A program made the position numbers and the translations under genes. Under the pieces are notes generated by a model, which worked only from the letters and a program-made list of their open reading frames with translations, was not told the DNA's origin and searched no databases. Shown here one piece after another: positions 16,234-24,304 of a stretch of 32,783 nucleotides of DNA. Position 1 is the stretch's first letter; every line of letters starts with the position of its first letter. This DNA comes from Desulfobacterales bacterium (GTDB lineage: Bacteria; Desulfobacterota; Desulfobacteria; Desulfobacterales; SpSt-501): assembly GCA_025454255.1 (NCBI GenBank), contig JALOOU010000029.1:1-32783 (forward strand), given 5' to 3'.

Positions 16234-16330
16234 TCAAGAAGTCAAGGGCTCCAGGGGTCAAGGGAAAAAAGAAAAGGACGCGGAGGCTATTTTCACTCGA
16301 ACCCTTGAACCCTCGGACCCTCGACCCCTA
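16234..16330. repeat. Imperfect inverted repeat built of 8-base units
   Basis: Between the TAXI receptor and permease genes the left arm has four 8-base units, TCAAGAAG, TCAAGGGC, TCCAGGGG and TCAAGGGA (16234-16265). The right arm has four units, GAACCCTT, GAACCCTC, GGACCCTC and GACCCCTA (16299-16330). The arms are roughly complementary: 19 of 24 positions match in my alignment. They enclose an A-rich, then GC-rich, centre. The RNA could fold into a long hairpin that lowers permease expression relative to the receptor. I see no protein coding in 16116-16357. Confidence 0.7.
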
Positions 16331-16357
16331 AGGTCACCGTCTTTATTCGGTGGCAGG

Positions 16358-17338
16358 TTATTTTAACATACCTTTTTCCTTGTAGTATTTGATGGCCCCG
16401 GGGTGGAGCGGCACCCCGGTGCCGGTGGGGCCGTCCTTGATTTCGTAGGTCTCCATGCTGGAGTGGACCTTGCGGACCTTTTCATAGCTGTCGTTGAAGG
16501 CCTTGGTCAGCCGGTAGGCAAGCTCCTCGCTCATATCCTTGTGCACGGTGATGACGCTGCCCGCCACTGCGGTCACAACATCCTTGGTGTTGGCCGCTTT
16601 TTCATAGGTGCCGGCGGGGATTTTACCCTTGGTGATGCCGAACTGCTCCAGGTGCGTGAGCGCGCTCTCCGAGAAATCGATCAGCTTGAGCCTGCGGCCG
16701 ACGGATGCTTCGGTCACCGCGGCGCCGGGGATGGCCAGAAAGGTGAACACCCCGTCCGCATTTTTGTCCTTGAACTGGTTCGCCTGGAAGGCGTAGTTGC
16801 CGCGCAGGAAGGTGAAGCCGGCCTTTTCGAGGTCGGGGATGCTGGTTTTATAGGAATCGAGCACCCGCTCCAACACCCAGGTGTCGGAGCTGCCGGCCTG
16901 GGAGATGGCCAGCCGCGCTTTTTTCTTCTGGCCGAAGATCTCATCCATCGTGTTGAGGGGCGATTCCGCATCCACGTAGAAGTGGAAGTAATTCATGCTC
17001 ATGCCCCCGGCCAGGGCGCGCAGTTCATCGAGCGGTTTTTCGAACGGCGCCATGCCCTTGTACGCGGCGGCGTTCAGGAAGGGCAGGCCCCAGCCGATCT
17101 CGGCCCCCTTGCTGGCGACCACCGCCGGGTTCTGCAGGCCTCCGCCCGGGACGACCTTGATCACGATCTCCTGGTCGGCCTCCTTGACGATGGCGGCAAT
17201 CCCGCCCGCAATGCTGTACCAGCCGCCGCCGGCCCCGCCGGCCGTCCAGGTCAGCGTCACCTGTTGCGCATGCAGCGGAAGAACCGAGACAACGACGAGC
17301 ACGCAGACCGCAGCCAATCCCTTCACGCAGCTTTTCAT
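16358..17338 (-). CDS. TAXI-family TRAP solute receptor
   Basis: This 326-residue periplasmic binding protein has a signal peptide (MKSCVKGLAAVCVLVVVSVL, then PLHAQ, cleavage near residue 25). The mature part starts with the TAXI signature LTWTAGGAGGGWYSIAGGIA, followed by GGGLQNPAVVASKGAEIGWG and later ISQAGSSDTWVLER. TAXI receptors capture the solute for TRAP permeases. Known or proposed ligands are glutamate, alpha-ketoglutarate and related compounds, and none can be assigned here. A strong ribosome binding site (GGAGGTG) precedes the ATG. It is the first gene of the minus-strand catabolic operon and is divergent from the racemase-family gene. It ends in TAA, showing that TAA is a true stop in this genome. 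Confidence 0.93.
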   Translation of the reverse strand: MKSCVKGLAAVCVLVVVSVLPLHAQQVTLTWTAGGAGGGWYSIAGGIAAIVKEADQEIVIKVVPGGGLQNPAVVASKGAEIGWGLPFLNAAAYKGMAPFEKPLDELRALAGGMSMNYFHFYVDAESPLNTMDEIFGQKKKARLAISQAGSSDTWVLERVLDSYKTSIPDLEKAGFTFLRGNYAFQANQFKDKNADGVFTFLAIPGAAVTEASVGRRLKLIDFSESALTHLEQFGITKGKIPAGTYEKAANTKDVVTAVAGSVITVHKDMSEELAYRLTKAFNDSYEKVRKVHSSMETYEIKDGPTGTGVPLHPGAIKYYKEKGMLK

Positions 17339-17369
17339 TCGACACCTCCGGATTTAAATGGTGGGAGCA

Positions 17370-17436
17370 GTGGTTTCCCGAGGAACCACGGAAATCAACC
17401 GAACAGGCCATAGCAGCGCACAAAGAGCAGTGTCAA
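17370..17436 (-). promoter_or_regulatory. Candidate promoter and operator of the TAXI-TRAP-dehydrogenase operon
   Basis: On the minus strand a perfect TTGACA (17436-17431) is followed after 18 bases by TATGGC (17412-17407), which would start transcription near 17400. Just downstream lies the inverted repeat GTGGTT / AACCAC (17370-17375 and 17384-17389, eight-base spacer), well placed for a repressor. The divergent racemase-family gene starts about 40 bases from the -35 box, so one regulator could control both directions. No regulator gene is present in the cluster. Confidence 0.45.
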
Positions 17437-17475
17437 GACAATGTTGCGCCCATCGTTTGCGATTTTCCGCAGCCG

Positions 17476-18210
17476 ATGCTATGCACGAGCCCCATGAACG
17501 CATGGCCCCGCGCCGGCTCGAAGCCCGCTGTCGGAATTCTCGTAATGGATGCCCGCATCGAGCGCATTTTAGGCGATGCGGGCAACCCGGCCACCTTCCC
17601 CTTCCCGGTGGTCTGCCGCCAGGTCCCCGGCGCCACCCTCGACCGCCTGATCCGGGAGCGCGACCCCTCTGTGCTCGCGGGCTTCGTCGCAGCGGGTGCA
17701 GACCTCGTCCGCAAGGGCGTCCGGGCGCTCACCACCACCTGCGGTTTCATGATCCTCTTCCAGGAAGAGCTCGCTGCGGCGCTGCCGGTGCCGGTGTTCA
17801 CCTCGAGCCTGCTGCAGCTGCCCTTCATTGAGCGCATGCTGGCGCCGCACGACCGGATCGGGGTGATCACGGCGGATGCCGCGAACCTGACCGCCGAACA
17901 CCTGCGGCGGACCGGAGCGGACGCGGGCCGGCTGACCATTTGCGGATTGGAGGGTCAGCCGCATTTCAAGGAGGCGATCTTCGGGGGGCGGGGGCGGCTG
18001 GACCGGCGCGGGATCGAGGCCGAGGTGGTGGCGACCGCACGCCGGATGGTGGCGTCGGACCCCGCCATCCGCGCCCTTCTTTTCGAGTGCGCCAACCTGC
18101 CGCCCTACGCCGCGGCCGTGCAGGCGGCGGTCGGCCTGCCGGTCTACGACAGCGTCACGATGGTCCACCATGTGCACGCCGCACTGACGCGCGCCCCGTT
18201 TGGCCTCTAG
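17476..18210 (+). CDS. Aspartate/glutamate racemase-superfamily protein
   Basis: This enzyme of ~238-244 residues belongs to the Asp/Glu/hydantoin racemase and maleate isomerase superfamily. It uses two facing cysteines as acid and base without a cofactor. Counting from the ATG at 17494, these are C83 in ALTTTCGFMI and C199 in LLFECANLPPYA. Further family features are the N-terminal VGILVMDARI strand, PVFTSSLLQLPF and the IGVITADAANLT strand. The start may be the ATG at 17476 or, more likely from the family pattern, the ATG at 17494; neither has a clear ribosome binding site. It is transcribed away from the TRAP / FAD-dehydrogenase operon. It could invert an amino acid before or after oxidation. 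The substrate is unknown. Confidence 0.85.
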   Translation: MLCTSPMNAWPRAGSKPAVGILVMDARIERILGDAGNPATFPFPVVCRQVPGATLDRLIRERDPSVLAGFVAAGADLVRKGVRALTTTCGFMILFQEELAAALPVPVFTSSLLQLPFIERMLAPHDRIGVITADAANLTAEHLRRTGADAGRLTICGLEGQPHFKEAIFGGRGRLDRRGIEAEVVATARRMVASDPAIRALLFECANLPPYAAAVQAAVGLPVYDSVTMVHHVHAALTRAPFGL

Positions 18211-18283
18211 CAGCTAAAGAGTCCACTCTCTGCGATCGCTGGGCCTCGAGCGAAGCGGGCGGTGAATTTAATCGGTTGCCGTT

Positions 18284-18802
18284 TTATCGGTCGAAGAAGA
18301 TGTTCTTGCCGGTTGCCGACAGCGGGATCCCCATGACGAAATCCCAGTCGACGACCCCTGTGAGGCGGGCGACGACGCCGATGCGGTACATGATGCGGTT
18401 GTCCACGTTGAGCAGGCTCGCGGTCTTGACGGCCGATCCCAGGGCGATGCCCATGTCGAGCAGCCGGAACGCGCACACCGGCCCCAGGAATTCGACCTCT
18501 TTCCTGGCCTGGTTCGTGAAGCTCTTGCAGTCGGCGAAGCCGCAGGCCCCGCAGTCCAAGCCCACCGGCTGGGCATCCTTGGTCCCGATCAGGAGCACGG
18601 CCTCGGAGCGGGCGACCCCCTTGGCGTCGCGGTCGAAGTCCTTCTTCCCGGTGCGCTCGCCGAAGCGCACCATCTCCGCGGCCAGATCGTTCAGGGCGGC
18701 TCCCGCCAGCAGCCGCGTTCGAACAAAGCTCACACCCTTGCTCTTCGGGGCGGTCACCGCCGCCAGTTCCATCAATTTGGCGGCAATTTCGATCCCTTCC
18801 AT
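18284..18802 (-). CDS. DUF2148 ferredoxin-domain protein
   Basis: This 172-residue protein has a Cys cluster in LDCGACGFADCKSF and a fourth Cys in GPVCAFRLLDMGIALGSAV, fitting a [4Fe-4S] site. The conserved N-terminal part reads GVSFVRTRLLAGAALNDLA. The family is common in anaerobic bacteria and archaea, and its role is not established; a redox or metal-related function is likely. I start it at the ATG at 18802 (MEGIEIAAKL) because AGGAG lies seven bases upstream. The 57 in-frame codons above look non-coding and contain a GC hairpin. It follows pckG on the same strand but is separated from it by a strong terminator. Confidence 0.85.
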   Translation of the reverse strand: MEGIEIAAKLMELAAVTAPKSKGVSFVRTRLLAGAALNDLAAEMVRFGERTGKKDFDRDAKGVARSEAVLLIGTKDAQPVGLDCGACGFADCKSFTNQARKEVEFLGPVCAFRLLDMGIALGSAVKTASLLNVDNRIMYRIGVVARLTGVVDWDFVMGIPLSATGKNIFFDR

Positions 18803-18833
18803 CTGATTCTCCTCGTGGTGTCCGCTTGGGCGC

Positions 18834-18858
18834 GCGCGCCCGATAAAATCGGTCGCGC
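18834..18858 (-). other. GC-rich hairpin in the leader of the DUF2148 gene
   Basis: In the 238 bases between pckG and the DUF2148 gene, the inverted repeat GCGCG / CGCGC (18834-18838 with 18854-18858) continues inward as CCGAT / ATCGG (18840-18844 with 18848-18852), with one mismatch and a three-base loop. It has no T run. It lies about 30 bases before the start codon, so it may act as a leader structure or an operator. The rest of the gap shows no gene. Confidence 0.35.
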
Positions 18859-19001
18859 GCATCGTTGGCGGCGCCATCGCCGGCGAACCGCCCATTTTTT
18901 CGACTCGGGGTTCGTCTTCGCAACCGAGCTGCAGATCGCGGCGCAGCCCGAAAACCGGGTGTCCGGCATCCACGGTGAAGCCCTGGCGGGGTAGGGCGCG
19001 G

Positions 19002-19035
19002 AAAAACAGCGCCTCAGGCTGTCAGCCGTGGCGCC
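19002..19035 (-). terminator. Intrinsic terminator of pckG
   Basis: Five bases after the pckG stop, on the minus strand, GGCGCC (19035-19030) pairs with GGCGCT (19013-19008) around an inner GGCT/AGCC stem, and TTTTT follows at 19006-19002. The other strand also has TTTTT after the hairpin (19037-19041), so it could stop transcription from both sides. Confidence 0.8.
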
Positions 19036-19040
19036 GTTTT

Positions 19041-20834
19041 TCACCCCAGCCGTTTTACCAGGGCCTTGAGCTGGGCATCGAGGCGCGCGGGCAGCCGGTC
19101 ACCGAACTGTTTGAAATGCGCCTCGAGGTCGGGCACCTCGGCCTTGAAGGCCACCGGATCGGCATTCAGCAGGTGCGCCAGGTCCTGGGAGGGGATCGAA
19201 AGCCCGGTCAGATCGAGATCGCCTTCCCGCGGAACCAAGCCGATCGGGGTCTCGCGCGCGCCGACCTTCCCCTCCACCCGTTCGCACATCCATTTCAACA
19301 CACGGCTGTTTTCGCCGTAGCCCGGCCACAGCCACTTGCCCTCCGGGCTTTTCCGGAACCAGTTCACGTAGAAGATGCGCGGGGCCTTGGCGCCGAAGCG
19401 GTCGCCCATGTCGAACCAGTGCTGGAAGTAGTCGCCCATGTTGTAGCCGCAAAAGGGCTTCATGGCGAAGGGGTCGCGCCGCAGATTGCCTACCGCGCCG
19501 ATGTTGGCGGCCGTGGTCTCCGAGCCGGAGGTGGATCCCAGAAAAACGCCGTGGTCCCAGCTGTAAGCCTCGTGCACCAGCGGCTCGACGCTCCCGCGGC
19601 GGCCGCCGAAAACGAAGATGTCGATCGGCACCCCTTCGGGCTTCTCCCAGTCGGGGCTGATGACCGGGCATTGCGCCGCCGGCGCCGTGAACCGGGCGTT
19701 GGGGTGGGCCGCGTCCCGCTTGCTGGCCGGGCTCCACTCCTTGCCCTTCCAGTCGACGGCGTGGGCCGGAGGCAGGCCGTCGAAGCCTTCCCACCATATG
19801 TCGCCGTCGTCGGTGAGGGCGCAGTTGGTGAAGATGATGTTCTCCTTGAGGCTCTCCATGGCCGCCGGGTTGGAGGCGTGGGAGGTCCCCGGGGCCACCC
19901 CGAAAAAGCCGCTCTCGGGGTTGATGGCATAGGGGCGTCCATCCGGCCCGATCTTCATCCAACAGATGTCGTCGCCGATGCATTCGGCCTTCCAGCCCGG
20001 GATGGTGGGTTGGATCATGGCCAGGTTGGTCTTGCCGCAGGCCGAGGGAAAGGCGGCGGCGATGTGGAAGCGCCGGCCCTTTGGGTTCGTCAGCCTGAGG
20101 ATCAGCATGTGCTCCGCCATCCACCCTTCGCGCCGGGCGATCGCCGAGGCGATTCGCAGCGCCAGGCATTTTTTCCCGAGCAGGGCGTTGCCCCCGTAGC
20201 CCGATCCGTAGGACCAGATCAGGTTCTCATCCGGGAAGTGGCTGATGTATTTCTGCTCGATGGGCGCGCAGGGCCAGGGCACGTCCTTCTGGCCCTTGGG
20301 CAGCGGGGCGCCGATCGAGTGCAGGCAGGGGATGAAGTCGCCCTCCTTGCCCAGAACCCGGAGGACCTTGTGGCCCACGCGGGTCATGATGTGCATGTTG
20401 CACACCACGTAAGGGCTGTCGGTGATTTCGATGCCGATCTTGGCCAGCGGGGAGCCGATCGGGCCCATCGAAAAAGGGATCACATAGAGCGTCCGGCCGC
20501 GCATGCAGCCCTGGAAATAGCCGCGCATGGTGCGCTTGAGCTCGCCGGGATCGGCCCAGTTGTTGGTGGGGCCGGCCTCGACCCGGCTGGGAGTGCTGAT
20601 GAAGGTGCGGTCCTCGACGCGGGCGACGTCGCTCGGGTCCGAGCGGAAGAGAAAGCTGTTCGGCCGTTTCGCGAGCGGGATGGCGGCGCCGCCGGCCACC
20701 ATCTGCCTCATCAGGGCATCGTATTCCGCCGCAGAGCCGTCGCACCAGTGGATGCGATCGGGTTCGCACATCTGGGCGCATTCCTGGACCCATTGGGTGA
20801 GCCGGGGGTTGTCCGTGGGAGCTTTCATGGGCAT
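19041..20834 (-). CDS. pckG: Phosphoenolpyruvate carboxykinase (GTP)
   Basis: This 597-residue enzyme matches the usual length of GTP-dependent PEPCK. It interconverts oxaloacetate + GTP and phosphoenolpyruvate + GDP + CO2 in the cytoplasm, for gluconeogenesis or anaplerosis. The nucleotide-binding kinase-1 loop FPSACGKTN sits at about 262-270 and contains the hyper-reactive Cys266 typical of the GTP type. GDDICWMK follows with the metal-binding Asp pair, and [14 protein letters not shown] lies further on. [14 protein letters not shown] is the family's substrate-side segment. The start may be the ATG at 20834 or the one at 20828; GGAG lies just upstream of both. It has its own promoter about 70-100 bases upstream and a terminator directly after the stop, so it is a single-gene unit. 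Confidence 0.96.
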   Translation of the reverse strand: MPMKAPTDNPRLTQWVQECAQMCEPDRIHWCDGSAAEYDALMRQMVAGGAAIPLAKRPNSFLFRSDPSDVARVEDRTFISTPSRVEAGPTNNWADPGELKRTMRGYFQGCMRGRTLYVIPFSMGPIGSPLAKIGIEITDSPYVVCNMHIMTRVGHKVLRVLGKEGDFIPCLHSIGAPLPKGQKDVPWPCAPIEQKYISHFPDENLIWSYGSGYGGNALLGKKCLALRIASAIARREGWMAEHMLILRLTNPKGRRFHIAAAFPSACGKTNLAMIQPTIPGWKAECIGDDICWMKIGPDGRPYAINPESGFFGVAPGTSHASNPAAMESLKENIIFTNCALTDDGDIWWEGFDGLPPAHAVDWKGKEWSPASKRDAAHPNARFTAPAAQCPVISPDWEKPEGVPIDIFVFGGRRGSVEPLVHEAYSWDHGVFLGSTSGSETTAANIGAVGNLRRDPFAMKPFCGYNMGDYFQHWFDMGDRFGAKAPRIFYVNWFRKSPEGKWLWPGYGENSRVLKWMCERVEGKVGARETPIGLVPREGDLDLTGLSIPSQDLAHLLNADPVAFKAEVPDLEAHFKQFGDRLPARLDAQLKALVKRLG

Positions 20835-20904
20835 CGATCTCCATTCGGCTGAAGTTGGCGCAGGGAATCGGCGGCTTCCAAGAAAGTCGTCATCTCCATT
20901 TTGG

Positions 20905-20933
20905 ATGTTATTTTACAGCCATGGGGAAGTCAA
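20905..20933 (-). promoter_or_regulatory. Sigma-70 promoter of pckG
   Basis: On the minus strand TTGACT (20933-20928) and TAACAT (20910-20905) are separated by exactly 17 bases. Transcription would start near 20898, giving a leader of about 64 bases before the pckG start codon. Confidence 0.65.
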
Positions 20934-21100
20934 GAAAAACGGCGGCAGCAAGCAGAGCAATTGCCTCGGAAATAGCCGGCCGGCGGCGCCTACGGTCCCG
21001 GCGATGACTGCCGGTTGCGGCAGATGCGCGCACGCCCCCCAGCGCGCCCCTAGCGCGCGCCGAGCGCCGAGAGCAGCGCGCCGCCTCGCCCCGTTGGCGA

Positions 21101-21129
21101 TTGACTCCGCGCACCCTTTCCGCTATTTT
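21101..21129 (+). promoter_or_regulatory. Sigma-70 promoter of the mannosyltransferase / GT2 / deacetylase operon
   Basis: TTGACT (21101-21106) and TATTTT (21124-21129) are separated by 17 bases. Transcription would start near 21136, about 77 bases before the ATG at 21213. No other promoter is obvious before the three overlapping or closely spaced plus-strand genes. Confidence 0.55.
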
Positions 21130-21212
21130 GCGCCTGCACGCATGGGCATGGGCGCACCCTTCCATGCCGCCGGTGACAAGGCATCCATCCTCGCACGCCC
21201 GAGCAGAAGACC

Positions 21213-22367
21213 ATGGCGCGTTCACTCGAAGAGGCCCTGCGATCGTTGTTCGGCCCCCCGGCGGTCCGCCAGAACCTTGCCCTGGTAGCCGCCTGGCTCA
21301 TCATCGTCAATATCTTCGCGTTGATAGCCTTCAACCGCCTGAATTTAGGACTCGACACAGCCTTCGAGTGGATCATCCCGGAAATCTACAAGATCAACCA
21401 GAGCTGGGACATCATCGCCCTTCACAACCGCTGGGACGCGGCATGGTATCTCGACATCGCCGAAAAAGGCTATTACCTGCGCGGCGAGGGCAAGCAGGCC
21501 AACGTCGTCTTCTTCCCGCTCTACCCCCTGCTGGTGAGCCTCATCGGGTATCTGACCGGCGGGAACCTGGTCCTTGCCGGCTGGATCGTCAGCAGCGCAT
21601 TTCTCGCCTTGGCCGTGGCCATGCTGACCCGCCTCACCCAGGAGTTCCATCCCGACATCGACCCGGCGCGGCCGGTCCTCTTCCTGCTGGTTTTTCCGAC
21701 GGCCTTTTACCTGAATGCCGTCTACACCGAATCGATGTTTCTGTTTCTTTCCTTGTGCGTAGTCTATTTCGCACTCAAACGCAGGTTCGTCCTAGCCGGC
21801 GCCTGCGCGGCCCTGGCGTCCGCCACCCGCGTGGCCGGCGTCTTCCTTTTCGTCGTGCTCATCGTCGAGTTCGTCCAGGCCTACGGCTGGCGAACCCTGT
21901 TCTCCATGCGGGCCTGGCCGCTGGCGCTGGCGCCGGCCGGCATCATCGCCTTTTTCCTGCACCATTGGATCGTGTTCGGCGACTTTTTCCTTTATTTAAA
22001 GGTCCAGAAGACCTTCGGCCGGGATTTCCAGTCAGACCTGCAACAATACCTGGTGGTCCGCAACAACCCCGACCTGGCCCACACGCTGCTCGACCTGACC
22101 TATACGCTGGCGGTGATTGTCTTCACCTTCGTTGCACTCAAGCGTTTCCGGCTCTCCTACGGTCTGTACATGCTGGTTACGCTGGCAGTGGCCCTGAGCA
22201 CCGGCACCGCCCTGGGGATTGCGCGATATGCCATGGTGATGTTCCCGATTTACCTTATCGGAGCAGGGATCCGTTCGACCGTCGGCCGCTTTGCCTGGCT
22301 GTTTGCTGCGGCCCTGTTTATGGCCCTGAACATCACCCGCTTCGTGCACCACAACTGGGCTGGGTGA
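21213..22367 (+). CDS. PIG-V-like membrane mannosyltransferase family protein
   Basis: This 384-residue membrane protein has about nine to ten hydrophobic segments. The first large loop carries the catalytic-type motif HNRWDAAWYLDIAEKGY (Asp after Trp, near residue 75), then NVVFFPLYPLL, FPTAFYLNAVYTESMFLFLS and ASATRVAGVFLF. These are the features of GPI-mannosyltransferase-2 (PIG-V)-like glycosyltransferases, which use a polyprenyl-phosphate sugar on the outer face of the inner membrane. The bacterial members' substrates are mostly unknown. A GT2 gene of the dolichol-phosphate-mannose-synthase type follows 22 bases downstream and could supply the lipid-linked sugar donor, which supports the assignment. 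Confidence 0.8.
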   Translation: MARSLEEALRSLFGPPAVRQNLALVAAWLIIVNIFALIAFNRLNLGLDTAFEWIIPEIYKINQSWDIIALHNRWDAAWYLDIAEKGYYLRGEGKQANVVFFPLYPLLVSLIGYLTGGNLVLAGWIVSSAFLALAVAMLTRLTQEFHPDIDPARPVLFLLVFPTAFYLNAVYTESMFLFLSLCVVYFALKRRFVLAGACAALASATRVAGVFLFVVLIVEFVQAYGWRTLFSMRAWPLALAPAGIIAFFLHHWIVFGDFFLYLKVQKTFGRDFQSDLQQYLVVRNNPDLAHTLLDLTYTLAVIVFTFVALKRFRLSYGLYMLVTLAVALSTGTALGIARYAMVMFPIYLIGAGIRSTVGRFAWLFAAALFMALNITRFVHHNWAG

Positions 22368-22389
22368 TCGGCCGGGCCGGAGGGACGCG

Positions 22390-23385
22390 ATGACGACCGC
22401 CTCTGAAAGGAATCTGCCGGCCGGTCCCGCGCCGCTGATCAGCGTGGTCGTGCCCGCCTTCAACGAGTCTGAAAACATCCCGCTGCTCCACCAGCGCATC
22501 ACCGAGGTGCTGGACGCGGTGATCCCCGGAGAGTGGGAGCTGATTTTCGTCGACGACGGCAGCCGCGACGCCACCTGGGCGGTGATCTCCCAGCTGGCCG
22601 CGAAAACCCCCTTTGTGAAAGGCGCGCGCCTGTCGCGCAATTTCGGCCACCAGTACGCCCTCATGGCCGGCATGGAGATGGCCAAGGGGGACGCCGTCAT
22701 CAACATGGACTGCGACCTGCAGCATCCCGTGGAGATGCTGCCGATCCTGATCGAAAAATGGCGCGCCGGCTACAAGGTGGTGAAAACCCTGCGCCAGGAC
22801 GACCGCAAGGTAGGGTGGTTCAAGCGCGTGACCTCGCGCGGATTCTACCGGCTCTTCTCCTATCTGAGCGGGGTCAAGCTACAGCCGGGCATGGCGGACT
22901 TCCGGCTGCTCGACCGCCAGGCGCTCAATGAGCTCATGCGATTCAGGGAGGAGGGGTTGTTCCTGCGCGGCCTGGTGGAGTGGATCGGCTTTCCCTCCTG
23001 CTCGATTCCCTACCGGCCCGGCGAGCGCACCCGCGGTCGCTCCGCCTACAGCTTCCGCAAAATGATCAGCCTCGCCTGGAAGGGGGTGAGCTCCTTTTCC
23101 ATCCTGCCGCTGCGCATCGGCATCGTGCTCGGGCTGATCGGCAGCCTGGTCTCGGCCGCAGGGGTGTTCTACGCTTTCTTCGGCAAAATCTTCGGCCGCG
23201 GCACGGTCCCCGGCTGGGCCTCGACCCTGATGGTGGTCTCGCTGCTCTTCTCCCTGCTCTTCGTTTATCTCGGGATCCTGGGGGAGTACATCAGCCGCAT
23301 CGTCGTCGAGGTGCGGCGGCGGCCGCGCTACATCGTGGGCGAGACCACCGGATCGCAACGCCCCGCCCCTTCAGCGCATGAGTAG
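22390..23385 (+). CDS. Family 2 glycosyltransferase (DPM1/GtrB-like polyprenyl-phosphate glycosyltransferase)
   Basis: This 331-residue protein has a GT-A domain: ISVVVPAFNESENIPLL at residues 17-33, FVDDGSRDAT near 53-62, and the metal-binding Asp-Cys-Asp at 107-109 in NMDCDLQHP. Two C-terminal membrane segments follow (from about residue 240), as in GtrB and ArnC-type enzymes. It should transfer a sugar from a nucleotide donor to undecaprenyl phosphate at the cytoplasmic face. The sugar is not readable. It sits between the PIG-V-like gene and the deacetylase gene, whose ATG lies inside its last codons (eight-base overlap), so the three are one operon. Confidence 0.9.
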   Translation: MTTASERNLPAGPAPLISVVVPAFNESENIPLLHQRITEVLDAVIPGEWELIFVDDGSRDATWAVISQLAAKTPFVKGARLSRNFGHQYALMAGMEMAKGDAVINMDCDLQHPVEMLPILIEKWRAGYKVVKTLRQDDRKVGWFKRVTSRGFYRLFSYLSGVKLQPGMADFRLLDRQALNELMRFREEGLFLRGLVEWIGFPSCSIPYRPGERTRGRSAYSFRKMISLAWKGVSSFSILPLRIGIVLGLIGSLVSAAGVFYAFFGKIFGRGTVPGWASTLMVVSLLFSLLFVYLGILGEYISRIVVEVRRRPRYIVGETTGSQRPAPSAHE

Positions 23386-24271
23386 CGACGCCCGCGGCAT
23401 CCGGCTGGTGGTGAACGCCGACGACCTCGGCCTCTGCGCCGCCGTCAACGCGGGGATCCTCTGCGCCCACCGCCGGGGCATCGTGACCGCGGCCTCCCTG
23501 ATGGCGGTGGGGGCGGCCTTCGACCATGCCGTCGACGGCTGCCGCTCCGCCCCCGGCCTGGATGTCGGCGTGCATTTGACGCTCGTGGCCGGGAGCCCGC
23601 TGCGGCCGGGCTCCTGCCTGGCCGGGCCGAACGGCCGGTTCCCGGACTCCGCCGCAGCCCTGCTGCAACGATACCTCACCGGCGGCATCGAACTCTCGGA
23701 GGTCCGCGCCGAGTGGTCGGCGCAGATCGAGCGCGTCCTCGACCAGGGGGTCGCGGTCAGCCATCTGGACAGCCACCAGCACGTGCATGTTCTGCCGGGT
23801 CTGGCGCAAATCTGTCTGGAGCTCGCCGCCCGCTACGGCATCCCCTTCGTGCGGGTCCCCTGCGAGCGGTTGGCCATGGACCGGCCGCCCAGCCTGCACG
23901 GGCTCAAGCGCCTGTTCGGGGCTGCGTCGCTGCGGGCGGCCTGGGGCATGGCGCGGCTTGCCGGGGCGCGGCCGGCGAACCACCCGCCCTTGAAATTCCT
24001 GGGGTTTCGGGTCGGGGGCCGGTTGAATTCGGAACGGCTGCGGCGCCTGCTGAGCGAGCTGCAACCGGGGGGCGTCTACGAGCTCATGTGCCACCCCGGC
24101 CTCTCCCCCGAGGAGCCGGAGGTCCGCCGCTGGGGCTATGACCACGAGCAGGAACTGCTCGCCCTGACCGACCCTGCCCTACGCGCCGAGCTCGCCGCGA
24201 GAGAAATCCGGCTTTGCGGTTTCGCCGATTTGACCGCAGGCATTCGTTCCCGCCGCAATCGGCGGGAGTGA
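23378..24271 (+). CDS. ChbG/HpnK-family (YdjC-like) carbohydrate deacetylase
   Basis: This 297-residue protein shows the YdjC-fold metal site: Asp15-Asp16 in VVNADDLGLC, the His in VGVHLTLVAG, and SHLDSHQHVHVLPG with further ligands near residue 125-138. Relatives remove N-acetyl groups from chito-oligosaccharides (ChbG) or act in hopanoid glycolipid maturation (HpnK). The operon partners, a polyprenyl-phosphate GT2 and a PIG-V-like transferase, suggest action on an N-acetylated lipid-linked sugar. No squalene or hopene cyclase gene is in view to support a hopanoid role. The start overlaps the GT2 stop by eight bases. A hairpin spans the region around its stop codon. Confidence 0.87.
   Translation: MSSDARGIRLVVNADDLGLCAAVNAGILCAHRRGIVTAASLMAVGAAFDHAVDGCRSAPGLDVGVHLTLVAGSPLRPGSCLAGPNGRFPDSAAALLQRYLTGGIELSEVRAEWSAQIERVLDQGVAVSHLDSHQHVHVLPGLAQICLELAARYGIPFVRVPCERLAMDRPPSLHGLKRLFGAASLRAAWGMARLAGARPANHPPLKFLGFRVGGRLNSERLRRLLSELQPGGVYELMCHPGLSPEEPEVRRWGYDHEQELLALTDPALRAELAAREIRLCGFADLTAGIRSRRNRRE
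24248..24267 (+). terminator. Perfect hairpin at the end of the deacetylase gene, possible terminator
   Basis: TCCCGCCG (24248-24255) and CGGCGGGA (24260-24267) form a perfect eight-base stem with a CAAT loop. It lies just before the stop codon, between convergent genes. There is no T run on either side, so intrinsic termination is uncertain. Confidence 0.3.
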
Positions 24272-24304
24272 AGGCTTGCGCCGGCATGGGCCGCCAGACG
24301 CTGT

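Larger units (their letters stand above)
20835..21212. other. 378-base intergenic region between divergent pckG and the mannosyltransferase gene
   Basis: The region holds the pckG promoter on the left and a plus-strand promoter on the right. Between them are very GC-rich bases with small inverted repeats such as CCGGC/GCCGG near 21000 and runs of GCGC near 21040-21085. I see no gene, tRNA or known riboswitch in it. Confidence 0.6.

Noticed and set aside
16234-16330. CRISPR array
   Set aside because: Units are only 8 bases, directly adjacent without spacers, and the two arms are inverted copies.
14331-16331. A 666-codon plus-strand open frame, and similar long ones at 3992-5275, 13063-14409 and 18975-20852
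   Set aside because: They lie antisense to clearly recognisable genes (TRAP permease, antiporter, DAO subunit, pckG), are full of Gly/Arg/Asp/Gln low complexity, and result from high GC at third codon positions.
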